From assembly GCA_947464365.1 (NCBI GenBank), contig CANHWS010000081.1, positions 1-12,526 on the forward strand: 12,526 nt of DNA, read 5' to 3'. Positions 1-6,667 of this stretch are shown piece after piece. The position numbers and the translations under genes are program-made. The DNA is from Cytophagaceae bacterium (lineage in GTDB: Bacteria > Bacteroidota > Bacteroidia > Cytophagales > Flexibacteraceae). Within the stretch, counting starts at the first letter, position 1, and the number at the start of each line of letters is the position of its first letter. The notes under the pieces are model-generated. The model was given only the letters and a program-made list of their open reading frames with translations, was not told the origin of the DNA and searched no databases.

Positions 1-1
1 C

Positions 2-253
2 AAAACAAATAAGGTGGACCGTAGCAGCAGACAGACAAATCAGCATACCAATGCTAAGCAATCCGCCCCGCAGGACCTTGACAAACCCAAAGTAGTAGCC
101 CAGCCAAGCCCACCTGCCTCGACAGATGATAACGATAAGCTGCCTGGTACTACAAACCAAGGAGGTGAGCGTCACGATAGGGGCGCAGCTTCCGAAAACC
201 GATCTGCATCGCCTAATTCTGAACGCAGAAATAAGGGACCAAGAGCAGTATAG
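2..253 (+). CDS. C-terminal tail of an unidentified protein (5' end outside window)
   Basis: The frame is open from the first bases of the window to a TAG at 251-253, so this is probably the end of a gene that starts to the left; a GTG at 14 could also start a 79-residue ORF. The product is strongly hydrophilic, rich in Ser, Asn, Gln, Pro, Asp and Arg, with no hydrophobic segment and no recognisable domain. It reads like a disordered tail. No function can be assigned. It converges on the gtrA-like gene with about 70 bases between the two stops. The low complexity means that the frame could also be open by chance; the other two plus frames close earlier or encode a less plausible peptide. Confidence 0.45.
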   Translation, partial: KTNKVDRSSRQTNQHTNAKQSAPQDLDKPKVVAQPSPPASTDDNDKLPGTTNQGGERHDRGAASENRSASPNSERRNKGPRAV

Positions 254-322
254 GGTCACTAATACGACCTTGGCATACATGGTTGACGCTGAGGTAAGAT
301 GGCGTCTTGGTCATCTTTGCCC

Positions 323-859
323 CTACCTTCCAAATTTGCCAGCAATGCCTGTGTTGCGGAACGTGATGAGTTTATGACCGAAAAAGTTAGTCACAAAACC
401 GAAGCCGGTGCCGAAAATATGAGATGCGAGCTCTCGGTTGATGAAGGCAAAGCCTAGGGCACCAATATTGGTCTTGACCCAGTTGTGCACATCTGGGTTG
501 ACCTGTATATAATAGTTATTAATCTGGAGGGCTAGCAGTGCAAAACAAAGGGTCACTGCCCAAGCTGCAGCTGATACCACTACAAACTTGATGGCCTCCT
601 TGGTGGTATTGCCTGAGTTTTTAGCGTCGAACAAAAATAATTTGGTCAGGGCAAAGGCTACGACCATACCCGTACCATAGGCCAAGGTTACGGAGGTTGC
701 AAACCCAAACTTAAACTGCTCGGAATAGATAATCCGGGACCCAACATTGAAACTATAGCCTACACCAGCAACGCCAAGGTACTTGGCAAATTCAGTAAAT
801 CGCTGTCTGTTGGTTCGTCGGTTAGTACCTGTTGGGCGGTCCTTCGTGTCGTCGTTCAC
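323..859 (-). CDS. GtrA-like multi-pass membrane protein
   Basis: The 178-residue product has a basic hydrophilic N-terminus (residues 1-26) followed by four hydrophobic segments at about 27-45, 53-77, 90-112 and 143-166. The arrangement and the final segment ending in NFFGHKLITF (158-167) match the GtrA/DPMS family (PF04138). Characterised members help move polyprenyl-linked sugars across the membrane or act with glycosyltransferases; that role is inferred from the family. It is somewhat longer than typical members (about 120-150 residues), with extra residues around 113-142 between the third and fourth helices. The start is a GTG at 859-857; an in-frame stop lies 15 bases upstream with no ATG between. 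It follows thyA on the same strand after 87 bases without an exact promoter box, so co-transcription with thyA is likely. No glycosyltransferase gene is visible next to it. Confidence 0.8.
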   Translation of the reverse strand: MNDDTKDRPTGTNRRTNRQRFTEFAKYLGVAGVGYSFNVGSRIIYSEQFKFGFATSVTLAYGTGMVVAFALTKLFLFDAKNSGNTTKEAIKFVVVSAAAWAVTLCFALLALQINNYYIQVNPDVHNWVKTNIGALGFAFINRELASHIFGTGFGFVTNFFGHKLITFRNTGIAGKFGR

Positions 860-946
860 TATGACTAGGGCTGGTTAATTACAGGGCAAAGAATAGGAGA
901 AATATGGCAATGGGGCAAAGAAGCTCATCATGGGGTGAGCCCACGG

Positions 947-1741
947 CTAAACCGAAACAGCAGCTTTGATGGCAGGATGAGGGTCGTAATTGATGACTTT
1001 GATATCGTCATAGGTAAAGTCATCAAGCTCTTTGATATCTGGATTCAGAACTAGTTGTGGCAGGGGTCTGAAATCGCGACCGAGCTGGGTCTGGACTTGG
1101 TCAAGATGATTGAGGTAGATATGCGTATCGCCACTAGTCCAGATAAACTCGCCAGCCTCTAGGCCGGTAACTTGGGCTATCATTTGAGTCAGTAGGGCGT
1201 AGGAGGCTATGTTGAACGGCACACCAAGGAAAACATCAGAACTACGTTGATAAAGCTGGCAACTTAGTTTGCCATCAGCTACATAAAACTGGAACATCAG
1301 ATGGCATGGTGGAAGTTTCATCTGGTTGATTTCTGCCACATTCCATGCACTGACAATGATACGTCTTGAATCCGGATTGGTCCGAAGCTGTTGCACCACT
1401 TGTGCAATCTGGTCTATATATCCTCCGTCTGGGGTTGGCCAGCTTCGCCATTGTGTGCCATAAACCGGACCTAAGTTACCATCAGAATCCGCCCACTCGT
1501 CCCAAATAGAAACTCCATTGGCTTTAAGGTAGGCAATGTTAGACGATCCTTTCAGGAACCATAAGAGTTCATGAACGATAGACTTAAGATGGACCTTTTT
1601 GGTAGTCAGAAGTGGAAAACCGTCTGCGAGGTTGAACCGCATCTGATAGCCAAAAACACTGATTGTGCCTGTGCCTGTACGGTCCGACTTACGCACCCCA
1701 GTATGCAAGATGTGCTCTAAGAGTTGATGGTATTGCTGCAT
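947..1741 (-). CDS. thyA: Thymidylate synthase
   Basis: This enzyme makes dTMP from dUMP using 5,10-methylenetetrahydrofolate, in the cytoplasm. The product is 264 residues, the same length as E. coli ThyA. Hallmarks are present at the expected positions: the phosphate-binding Arg21 in RKSDRTGTGT, the LGPVYGTQWRSW block (90-101), the catalytic Cys146 in LPPCH, Arg166 in YQRSSD, Asp169 and Asn177 in the DVFLGVPFNIASY block, His207 and Tyr209 in GDTHIYLNH, and a C-terminus with YDPHP and AAVSV. Nothing suggests damage. The ATG at 1741-1739 is at the family start and has no Shine-Dalgarno sequence. A dihydrofolate reductase gene, a frequent neighbour, is not adjacent; a gtrA-like gene follows instead. 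Upstream lies the terminator of the preceding gene, so thyA should have its own promoter between 1742 and 1950, but I found no exact TAnnTTTG box there. Confidence 0.98.
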   Translation of the reverse strand: MQQYHQLLEHILHTGVRKSDRTGTGTISVFGYQMRFNLADGFPLLTTKKVHLKSIVHELLWFLKGSSNIAYLKANGVSIWDEWADSDGNLGPVYGTQWRSWPTPDGGYIDQIAQVVQQLRTNPDSRRIIVSAWNVAEINQMKLPPCHLMFQFYVADGKLSCQLYQRSSDVFLGVPFNIASYALLTQMIAQVTGLEAGEFIWTSGDTHIYLNHLDQVQTQLGRDFRPLPQLVLNPDIKELDDFTYDDIKVINYDPHPAIKAAVSV

Positions 1742-1950
1742 TGCTTATTCTTTTGAAAGACCCAGTGTATTCACACCCAAACAGATCAAAATTGTCGTAT
1801 TCGAGCTTGTGGCACCTACCAAGGTAGCGCAAGTTAAGCGCAATAATTTTATAGGCAGATATGCCGTCCTTAGCTTAGGTCCATTTGCTTGCACAAGTTC
1901 TGGACCTATCCCTAGCCTCCTTAGCCCGTGGCCAGTCCTAGACAGGGCAT

Positions 1951-1987
1951 AAAAAAAGAGCCGCACCGTTGGGTGGGGCTCCTTTTT
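1951..1987 (-). terminator. Rho-independent terminator after the small Lys/Cys-rich gene
   Basis: Read on the minus strand, a stem-loop at 1981-1958 pairs GAGCC with GGCTC and CACC with GGTG across one C/C mismatch, with a CAAC loop, and is followed directly by seven T (1957-1951). It begins about 25 bases after the stop codon of the minus-strand gene at 2006-2248. On the plus strand the same hairpin is followed by CC and five T (1983-1987), so it may work in both directions, although no plus-strand gene ends here. Confidence 0.9.
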
Positions 1988-2005
1988 GTGACCAGATAGT
2001 GGCAA

Positions 2006-2248
2006 CTACTTCTTGGTCTCGTCTTTCTTTACTTCAGCTTTCGCCTCAGTTTTGCCGTCTTCTTTAGCTGATGCTTTGTCATCGGCTTTCTTGTCGCCGC
2101 ATGCCTTAGCATTGCTCTTGCTCTTGCAGCAGGCCTTTTTCTCGCCGCTACATTCTTTTTTGTTTTTGTCGTCGCCGAGGGTAGATGCACTAGCCATGCC
2201 AGTACCTACAAATGCAAAAAGGGCGATCGCGATCAGGAACTTGTTCAT
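2006..2248 (-). CDS. Small exported Lys-rich protein with four cysteines, unknown function
   Basis: The 80-residue product begins with a clear signal peptide (basic MNK, hydrophobic core to about residue 17, AXA-type site at Ala19-Ser20-Ala21, cleavage probably before Ser22). The mature part of roughly 59 residues is highly charged (Lys, Asp, Glu) and holds four cysteines at 33, 40, 41 and 50 in a CX6CCX8C pattern, mostly next to Lys, Gly and Ser; the last 25 residues are a Lys/Glu/Ala-rich tail. I do not recognise the family. The cysteines could bind a metal or form disulphides; both are guesses. There is no lipobox cysteine, so it should be soluble in the periplasm or outside. It is its own transcription unit, with an exact -7 box about 45 bases upstream and a strong terminator just after the stop, which supports it as a real gene. 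An antisense ORF over the same bases looks like a mirror of the Lys/Ala codons. Confidence 0.82.
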   Translation of the reverse strand: MNKFLIAIALFAFVGTGMASASTLGDDKNKKECSGEKKACCKSKSNAKACGDKKADDKASAKEDGKTEAKAEVKKDETKK

Positions 2249-2291
2249 AATATCTTGAGGGGGGATTAAGGGTGAAACAAAACTAGTGATA

Positions 2292-2299
2292 CAAAGATA
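2292..2299 (-). promoter_or_regulatory. Bacteroidota-type -7 box for the small Lys/Cys-rich gene
   Basis: On the minus strand the bases read TATCTTTG, an exact fit to the TAnnTTTG -7 element of Bacteroidota promoters. Transcription would start near 2285, giving a 5' leader of about 37 bases before the ATG at 2248-2246. The region at -33 is A/T-rich but has no clean TTG. The position between two same-strand genes suggests that the small gene can be expressed separately from the DUF1573 gene upstream. Confidence 0.65.
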
Positions 2300-2412
2300 A
2301 GCAGGCTTTTAAATATTCGTTATCTCTTGGTCATCGAGGTCAGGACCTTAACACTTTGCTAGGAAATAACGTCTAACCCACCATTGCTATTGCGGCTTAG
2401 GTGGCAAAAGAA

Positions 2413-3615
2413 CTACTTTTTGGCTGGTTGTGCCTTCAGCATGTTGGTCGGTGCAGACAAAACAGGTTGCTGATCTGGTGCCTTCTTATCCACCTTGGCC
2501 TTGATGGTAACATACTGTGTAGGATCTTGTGGGTCGCTACTGAAGATGGTGACCATTTGTTGGTTATCGCCCTCGTGTTTGCCAGTGCTATTGAAAGTAA
2601 CTTTGATGCTGCTGCTTTCGCCAGGGGCCAATACTTTTTTGGTGGGCTCAGAGGCGGTACAACCGCAGTTGGCCTTGGTCTTTTTGATGACTAGTTTCTC
2701 CTTGCCAGTATTTGTGAACGTGAAGAGGTGGCTCACTTCGCTATGGTCATTGATGACACCAAAGTCATGCTCTTTTTTGTCAAAAGACAACTTAGGTGCC
2801 TTGGCGGCCTCTTCTGGGGTAAGCTTCCTTGGGGTATCCTCCATAGTGGCAGCTATGTAGAGATCCGTTCCGGTTTTGTCGTCCTTGGTCAGGAGCTTGA
2901 CGGCGTCGTTGCTGAAGCCATACTCTAGCTTATTGGCCGGGTTGAAATCCACTTTGATGGTTGATGTCTGCTTTGGCTTTACAACGAGCGGGTCAATCGT
3001 AATTTTGAGGTGCGGGTAGGCAGTTGTGTTGATTTGCTCGAGGGTCTGATCTACGTCGCTGTCGTTATAGATCTTGAAGGTTTTGGTAACGACGTTTTTG
3101 CTGCCAGGAGTAACCTTGTCCAGATAAAGACTGCGGCTTGCCAAGCGGAAAGCACCAAGTTTGTCTGGGTACAGATCAGCAGGTGTTTTTTCGCGCTCAA
3201 TGACGTTCCCTTTGATATTGAGAGTCAATGTAGAGTCCTTGTCGGTGCCGTCAGCTTTTTTGCCAAGTTTGGCATAAACAGTCAGGTATTTGTCGAACTT
3301 ACCGGGGCGACCTGCCGGGTTGTACTCAGCATCCACATAGCCAGTGTTTCCTGGCTGGATGTCGATCCGGGACCAGTCGGGCGTGGTGCAGCCGCAGCCA
3401 GCAACCACTTTGTCGATCTTGAGGATACCCTTGCCTGTGTTGGTGAAACTAAAACGATGCTTCTGAGGACCTAGCTCTTCCTTAAAGGTGCCAAAGTCAT
3501 AGGCTGGTGTCTGGAACTTGACCGCCCCAAGATCTTGGGCAGTAGCAGCACCACCATAAGCCAAAATGGCAACGGATGCGCCAGCAATAAGCATTTTTGT
3601 CAGTCGGGTCAGCAT
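2413..3615 (-). CDS. Exported protein with two DUF1573 domains
   Basis: I place the start at the ATG at 3615-3613 rather than at an in-frame ATG 31 codons earlier, because it opens directly into a signal peptide (basic MLTRLTK, hydrophobic core, AATA before Gln27). The protein is 400 residues. Two DUF1573 (ASH-like, immunoglobulin-fold) domains flank a related middle region. Domain 1 (about 34-137) has YDFGTFKE, FTNTGKGIL and the Cys motif GCGCTTPDW (73-81); domain 2 (about 274-375) has HDFGVIND, FTNTGKEKL and NCGCTASEP (316-324). The middle region (about 149-259) has similar beta-strand patterning but lacks the CGC motif. The tail is Lys/Pro/Gln-rich. DUF1573 proteins are common and abundant in Bacteroidota envelopes, but their role is unknown. 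It diverges from trpS across a 309-base gap and precedes the small exported gene at 2248, with no terminator visible between them. Confidence 0.92.
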   Translation of the reverse strand: MLTRLTKMLIAGASVAILAYGGAATAQDLGAVKFQTPAYDFGTFKEELGPQKHRFSFTNTGKGILKIDKVVAGCGCTTPDWSRIDIQPGNTGYVDAEYNPAGRPGKFDKYLTVYAKLGKKADGTDKDSTLTLNIKGNVIEREKTPADLYPDKLGAFRLASRSLYLDKVTPGSKNVVTKTFKIYNDSDVDQTLEQINTTAYPHLKITIDPLVVKPKQTSTIKVDFNPANKLEYGFSNDAVKLLTKDDKTGTDLYIAATMEDTPRKLTPEEAAKAPKLSFDKKEHDFGVINDHSEVSHLFTFTNTGKEKLVIKKTKANCGCTASEPTKKVLAPGESSSIKVTFNSTGKHEGDNQQMVTIFSSDPQDPTQYVTIKAKVDKKAPDQQPVLSAPTNMLKAQPAKK

Positions 3616-3632
3616 AGCAAATGATGCGAGGA

Positions 3633-3661
3633 TTGGTTGAAAAAAGGTAGAAATAAGTTTG
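3633..3661 (+). promoter_or_regulatory. Candidate promoter reading toward trpS, with a long leader
   Basis: TAAGTTTG at 3654-3661 fits TAnnTTTG exactly and lies 18 bases after a TTG at 3633-3635, a spacing usual for the -33 and -7 elements of Bacteroidota. Transcription would begin near 3668, about 255 bases before the trpS ATG. No Trp-rich leader peptide or antiterminator fold is evident in that leader. The distance makes the assignment uncertain. Confidence 0.4.
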
Positions 3662-3781
3662 GAAAGGTTTGAGACCGGTGGGCAATATACCCTGGTGCCG
3701 AAATACATAACCTAGGCATTTTGACCACCAAAGGCCGATTTATTGCCCCTTAGCAAAAATCATACCTTTTTTTGGCCAGGG

Positions 3782-3807
3782 TTGCCTAACTTCGTGTCGG
3801 TAGGCAA
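3782..3807. repeat. Perfect 7-bp inverted repeat overlapping a -7 box
   Basis: TTGCCTA (3782-3788) and TAGGCAA (3801-3807) are exact reverse complements with 12 bases between. The right arm overlaps the minus-strand TATATTTG box at 3805-3812, and the left arm would lie just past the predicted start. That is where a repressor site would sit, but no matching regulator gene is in the window and the sites are not repeated elsewhere in what I scanned. Confidence 0.4.
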
Positions 3808-3812
3808 ATATA
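3805..3812 (-). promoter_or_regulatory. Candidate -7 box for the DUF1573 gene
   Basis: On the minus strand the bases read TATATTTG, an exact TAnnTTTG match. The nearest TTG upstream is only 15 bases away, shorter than usual, so the -33 element is weak. A start near 3798 would leave a leader of about 183 bases before the ATG at 3615. The box shares bases with the right arm of the inverted repeat at 3782-3807. Confidence 0.42.
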
Positions 3813-3924
3813 ACCCCAGACAGTAAGCAATAATGCCTCACGGCTTGGAGTTAACAACATTAACATTTCATCCACATATCTGCCGCCCCTTGGCCTAAAT
3901 GGCTTAGGATACCACCGAACGATT

Positions 3925-4914
3925 ATGGCAAGGATATTAACTGGCATCCAGAGCTCTGGCATACCGCACCTAGGCAACCTACTTGGCGCCATCATGCCCG
4001 CCATCGAGCTCTCGCGAGATAAAGCCAATGACTCATTGTTCTTCATCGCTGACCTACACAGCATCACAACTGTAAAGGATGGAGCCACGAGGCGCACCAA
4101 TGTTGATGCCGTAGCTGCCACCTGGATAGCACTCGGCTTTGACTATGACCAAAACATGCTCTACCGACAGTCGGACCTGCCAGAGGTCTGCGAACTGACT
4201 TGGTACCTGAGTTGCTTTGTACCTTTCCCAATGTTGCAGAATGCCCATTCGTTCAAAGACAAAAGCGACAAATTGTCGGATGTCAATGCTGGCCTGTTTA
4301 CTTACCCAGTCCTGATGACTGCTGATATTTTGCTGTATGATGCCAACATTGTCCCGGTAGGAAAGGATCAGCAACAGCATCTCGAAATGGCACGTGACAC
4401 CGCTCGTGCTGTCAACTTCCACTATCAGACAGAGGTATTTGTCGTACCAGAGGCTAAAATCGACACCAATGTAATGACGGTACCGGGTACTGATGGCCAG
4501 AAGATGAGCAAAAGTTACGGCAACTTTATAGACGTCTTTCAGGATCCAAAGGCCATAAAAAAACAAGTCGCAGGCATTGTCACGGATGCCTCGACACTTG
4601 AAGAGCCCAAAGACCCCGAACTAAGTACTGTTTATAAGCTATTTAGACTAGTGGCTTCAGCTGAGGCCGCCACTGCCATGGCCGAAAAGTATGCCGCTGG
4701 CGGCTACGGTCATGGCCATGCCAAGGCCGAGCTTACCGAGGCTTTGGTTGCTGCCTTTGCCCCTGCCCGTGAGCGCTACAACCAACTGATGGCCAACCCT
4801 GACGAAATCGACCGAATCTTGGCTCAGGGTGCTGATAAGGCACGCCAAATTGGAACTAGAACCCTAGATCGGGTACGGTCAGTTATGGGCACCGGGCCTC
4901 GTAAGCTGATGTAA
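3925..4914 (+). CDS. trpS: Tryptophanyl-tRNA synthetase
   Basis: This class I aminoacyl-tRNA synthetase charges tRNA-Trp with tryptophan in the cytoplasm. The 329-residue product has the usual bacterial length. The N-terminus TGIQSSGIPHLGNLLG carries the HIGH-type motif as HLGN (15-18), and KMSKS is intact at 193-197 in GQKMSKSYGN. Between them lie the expected MTADILLYDA (131-140), which lines the Trp pocket, and VPVGKDQQQHLE (143-154). The C-terminal helical anticodon-binding part is complete. The ATG at 3925 has no Shine-Dalgarno sequence. The nearest exact promoter box is 264 bases upstream. It is followed by rpoN on the same strand after 136 bases with no terminator, so shared transcription is plausible. 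Confidence 0.97.
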   Translation: MARILTGIQSSGIPHLGNLLGAIMPAIELSRDKANDSLFFIADLHSITTVKDGATRRTNVDAVAATWIALGFDYDQNMLYRQSDLPEVCELTWYLSCFVPFPMLQNAHSFKDKSDKLSDVNAGLFTYPVLMTADILLYDANIVPVGKDQQQHLEMARDTARAVNFHYQTEVFVVPEAKIDTNVMTVPGTDGQKMSKSYGNFIDVFQDPKAIKKQVAGIVTDASTLEEPKDPELSTVYKLFRLVASAEAATAMAEKYAAGGYGHGHAKAELTEALVAAFAPARERYNQLMANPDEIDRILAQGADKARQIGTRTLDRVRSVMGTGPRKLM

Positions 4915-5050
4915 CCTTCTGATCTTGGACTACCGTATCGCCTTTGTTTCGAGTCAACTTTTAAATTACCAGTATCGATTAAGCAATCATCTCCACCTCT
5001 TCATCAACCTAGGTACATTAACTGTACTTCCCCGAAAACTGCCGTCTATT

Positions 5051-6538
5051 ATGCAAAAACTAGGTCTGTCCCTTTCGCAACAGCAAAAGCTCTCGCCCCA
5101 GCAGATCCAATTTATCAAGCTCTTGCAGATACCGACTGCTGAGCTCGAGAAAAGGATCGAAGAAGAGTTGGAGGTCAACCCAGCCCTTGAAGAAGGTCGG
5201 TTTGACGACAATAGCAACAACGATACTGATCAATACGAAGCCACTGACAATGGCATTGAAGCCAACAGCCTTGATGAAGACGAGTCCATGCACGTGGACG
5301 ACAACATCGAGATTGGTGACTACCTCAACAGCAACGACATTGCAGGCTACAAAATGCAAGGTGATGGCTTTGGTGGTGATGAAGAAGACCGTGAAATCCC
5401 GGTTGTAGGAGACACAACCCTAACTGAAACCCTGCTGACCCAATTAGGTTTTTTGCGGCTAGACGAGGTCCAGAATGCGATTGGCAATCAGCTGATCGGG
5501 AGCATCGAGAATGATGGATACATCCGGCGGGACCTAGATAGCATCGTGAATGACCTTGCCTTTGCCCAAAACCTTAATGTCGAGACCGAACAAGTGCTAG
5601 AGGTCCTGAAGATGATCCAGCAGTTTGACCCACCTGGTATTGCGGCCCGCAACCTGCAAGAGTGTCTGGTGCTGCAACTTGAGCGCCGCAGTGACAACTA
5701 TGACGTTGCAATCTTGGCTCTCAGGATTATAGAAGACTGCTTTGACGAGTTCACGAAAAAGCATTATGACCGCATCAGGCACAAGCTCAGCATCGAAAGT
5801 GCTGACGAGCTGCGCGAAGCCATCATGATGATAACGAAGTGCAACCCCAAGCCAGGAGAAACCAGTACCTCCGAAAGCAAAGCTCAGGTCATTATACCAG
5901 ACTTTATTGTCAATACCAACTCTGGCAAAATCGACATCACACTCAATGCCCGCAATGCGCCCGAGCTCCGGATTAGCAATGCCTATAACGAGATGTTGCA
6001 GGCATACGACAAGAGCGACAAGAAGAACCGGGAGATTAAAGAAACGGCCATTTTTGTCAAACAGAAACTAGACTCTGCTCGGTGGTTTATCGACGCCATC
6101 AAGCAGCGCCAACAGACTTTACTGCTGACAATGCACGCCATCGCCGAAGTGCAAGGGGAGTTTTTCTTTACTGGGGACGATAGCCAGCTTCGCCCAATGA
6201 TCCTGAAGGATATTGCCGAACGTATCGGGATGGATATCAGTACAATCTCTAGGGTCGCCAATAGCAAATATGTCCAGACAGAGTTTGGCACATTCGCACT
6301 CAAGCACTTTTTCAGCGAGGGTATCAGTACTGATAGTGGCGAAGATGTCAGCAACAGGGAGGTCAAGTCTATCCTGCGCGAGATGATCAATGCCGAAGAC
6401 AAGGGCGAGCCGCTAAGTGACGAGTCCCTTGAAAAACTATTGCATGACAGAGGCTACCGCATCGCTCGCCGTACGGTTGCCAAGTACCGTGAGCAGCTTA
6501 ACCTGCCAGTTGCTAGGCTCAGGAAGGAGATCGTTTAG
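5051..6538 (+). CDS. rpoN: RNA polymerase sigma-54 factor
   Basis: Sigma-54 directs RNA polymerase to -24/-12 promoters and needs an AAA+ activator to open them. I start at the ATG at 5051: it gives 495 residues and begins with the conserved Gln/Leu-rich region I (LSLSQQQKLSPQQIQFIKLL, then EEELEVNPALEE). A TTG 42 codons upstream would add a stretch unlike the family. Region II (about 50-115) is acidic. The core-binding domain follows (TLTETLLTQLG at about 122, then FDPPGIAARNLQECL). The DNA-binding part has the helix-turn-helix LKDIAERIGMDISTISRVAN (385-404) and the RpoN box ARRTVAKYRE (472-481), one residue off the usual ARRTVTKYRE. No promoter box is seen in the 136-base gap after trpS. 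No sigma-54 activator gene is visible in the window. Confidence 0.97.
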   Translation: MQKLGLSLSQQQKLSPQQIQFIKLLQIPTAELEKRIEEELEVNPALEEGRFDDNSNNDTDQYEATDNGIEANSLDEDESMHVDDNIEIGDYLNSNDIAGYKMQGDGFGGDEEDREIPVVGDTTLTETLLTQLGFLRLDEVQNAIGNQLIGSIENDGYIRRDLDSIVNDLAFAQNLNVETEQVLEVLKMIQQFDPPGIAARNLQECLVLQLERRSDNYDVAILALRIIEDCFDEFTKKHYDRIRHKLSIESADELREAIMMITKCNPKPGETSTSESKAQVIIPDFIVNTNSGKIDITLNARNAPELRISNAYNEMLQAYDKSDKKNREIKETAIFVKQKLDSARWFIDAIKQRQQTLLLTMHAIAEVQGEFFFTGDDSQLRPMILKDIAERIGMDISTISRVANSKYVQTEFGTFALKHFFSEGISTDSGEDVSNREVKSILREMINAEDKGEPLSDESLEKLLHDRGYRIARRTVAKYREQLNLPVARLRKEIV

Positions 6539-6667
6539 GTCGTATCTGGACTTTAGCTAGTAGGCACAGGACCACAACACCGATGTAAATGGCCATTCGG
6601 CAAAGAAATTTGTTTTATTTTGAGGCCTCCTGACCAAACAGGCCCATAACCTGGATATTGATACCTG

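Larger units (their letters stand above)
3616..3924. other. Divergent intergenic region between the DUF1573 gene and trpS
   Basis: This 309-base gap separates two genes transcribed away from each other. It holds no convincing ORF, tRNA or terminator. It does contain one exact TAnnTTTG box on each strand (3654-3661 plus, 3805-3812 minus), a 7-bp perfect inverted repeat at 3782-3807, and a GTTAA-5-TTAAC dyad at 3850-3864. The stretch of seven to eight T at 3767-3773 has no stem in front of it. The placement of the boxes would give both genes long 5' leaders that overlap in opposite directions. Confidence 0.6.

Noticed and set aside
1787..1794. Minus-strand CAATTTTG as a -7 box for thyA
   Set aside because: It departs from TAnnTTTG at the first base and the nearest upstream TTG is about 25 bases away, so the support is too weak to annotate.
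1745..2005. Minus-strand open frame of 86 codons between thyA and the small exported gene
   Set aside because: It runs through the strong terminator at 1951-1987, has no recognisable domain and no signal of its own.
2013..2258. Plus-strand 81-codon frame rich in Leu, Ser and Phe opposite the small exported gene
   Set aside because: It is the complement of Lys/Ala/Glu codons in the real gene, which has signal peptide, promoter and terminator in its favour.
3734..3748. Minus-strand GG-N10-GC match to a -24/-12 promoter upstream of the DUF1573 gene
   Set aside because: Spacing is right, but only about 6 of 10 consensus bases agree (TTGC reads CGGC), which is expected by chance.
6624..6644. GGCCT/AGGCC dyad between rpoN and the PAP2-like gene as a terminator
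   Set aside because: The 5-bp stem has an 11-base loop and no T tract on either strand.
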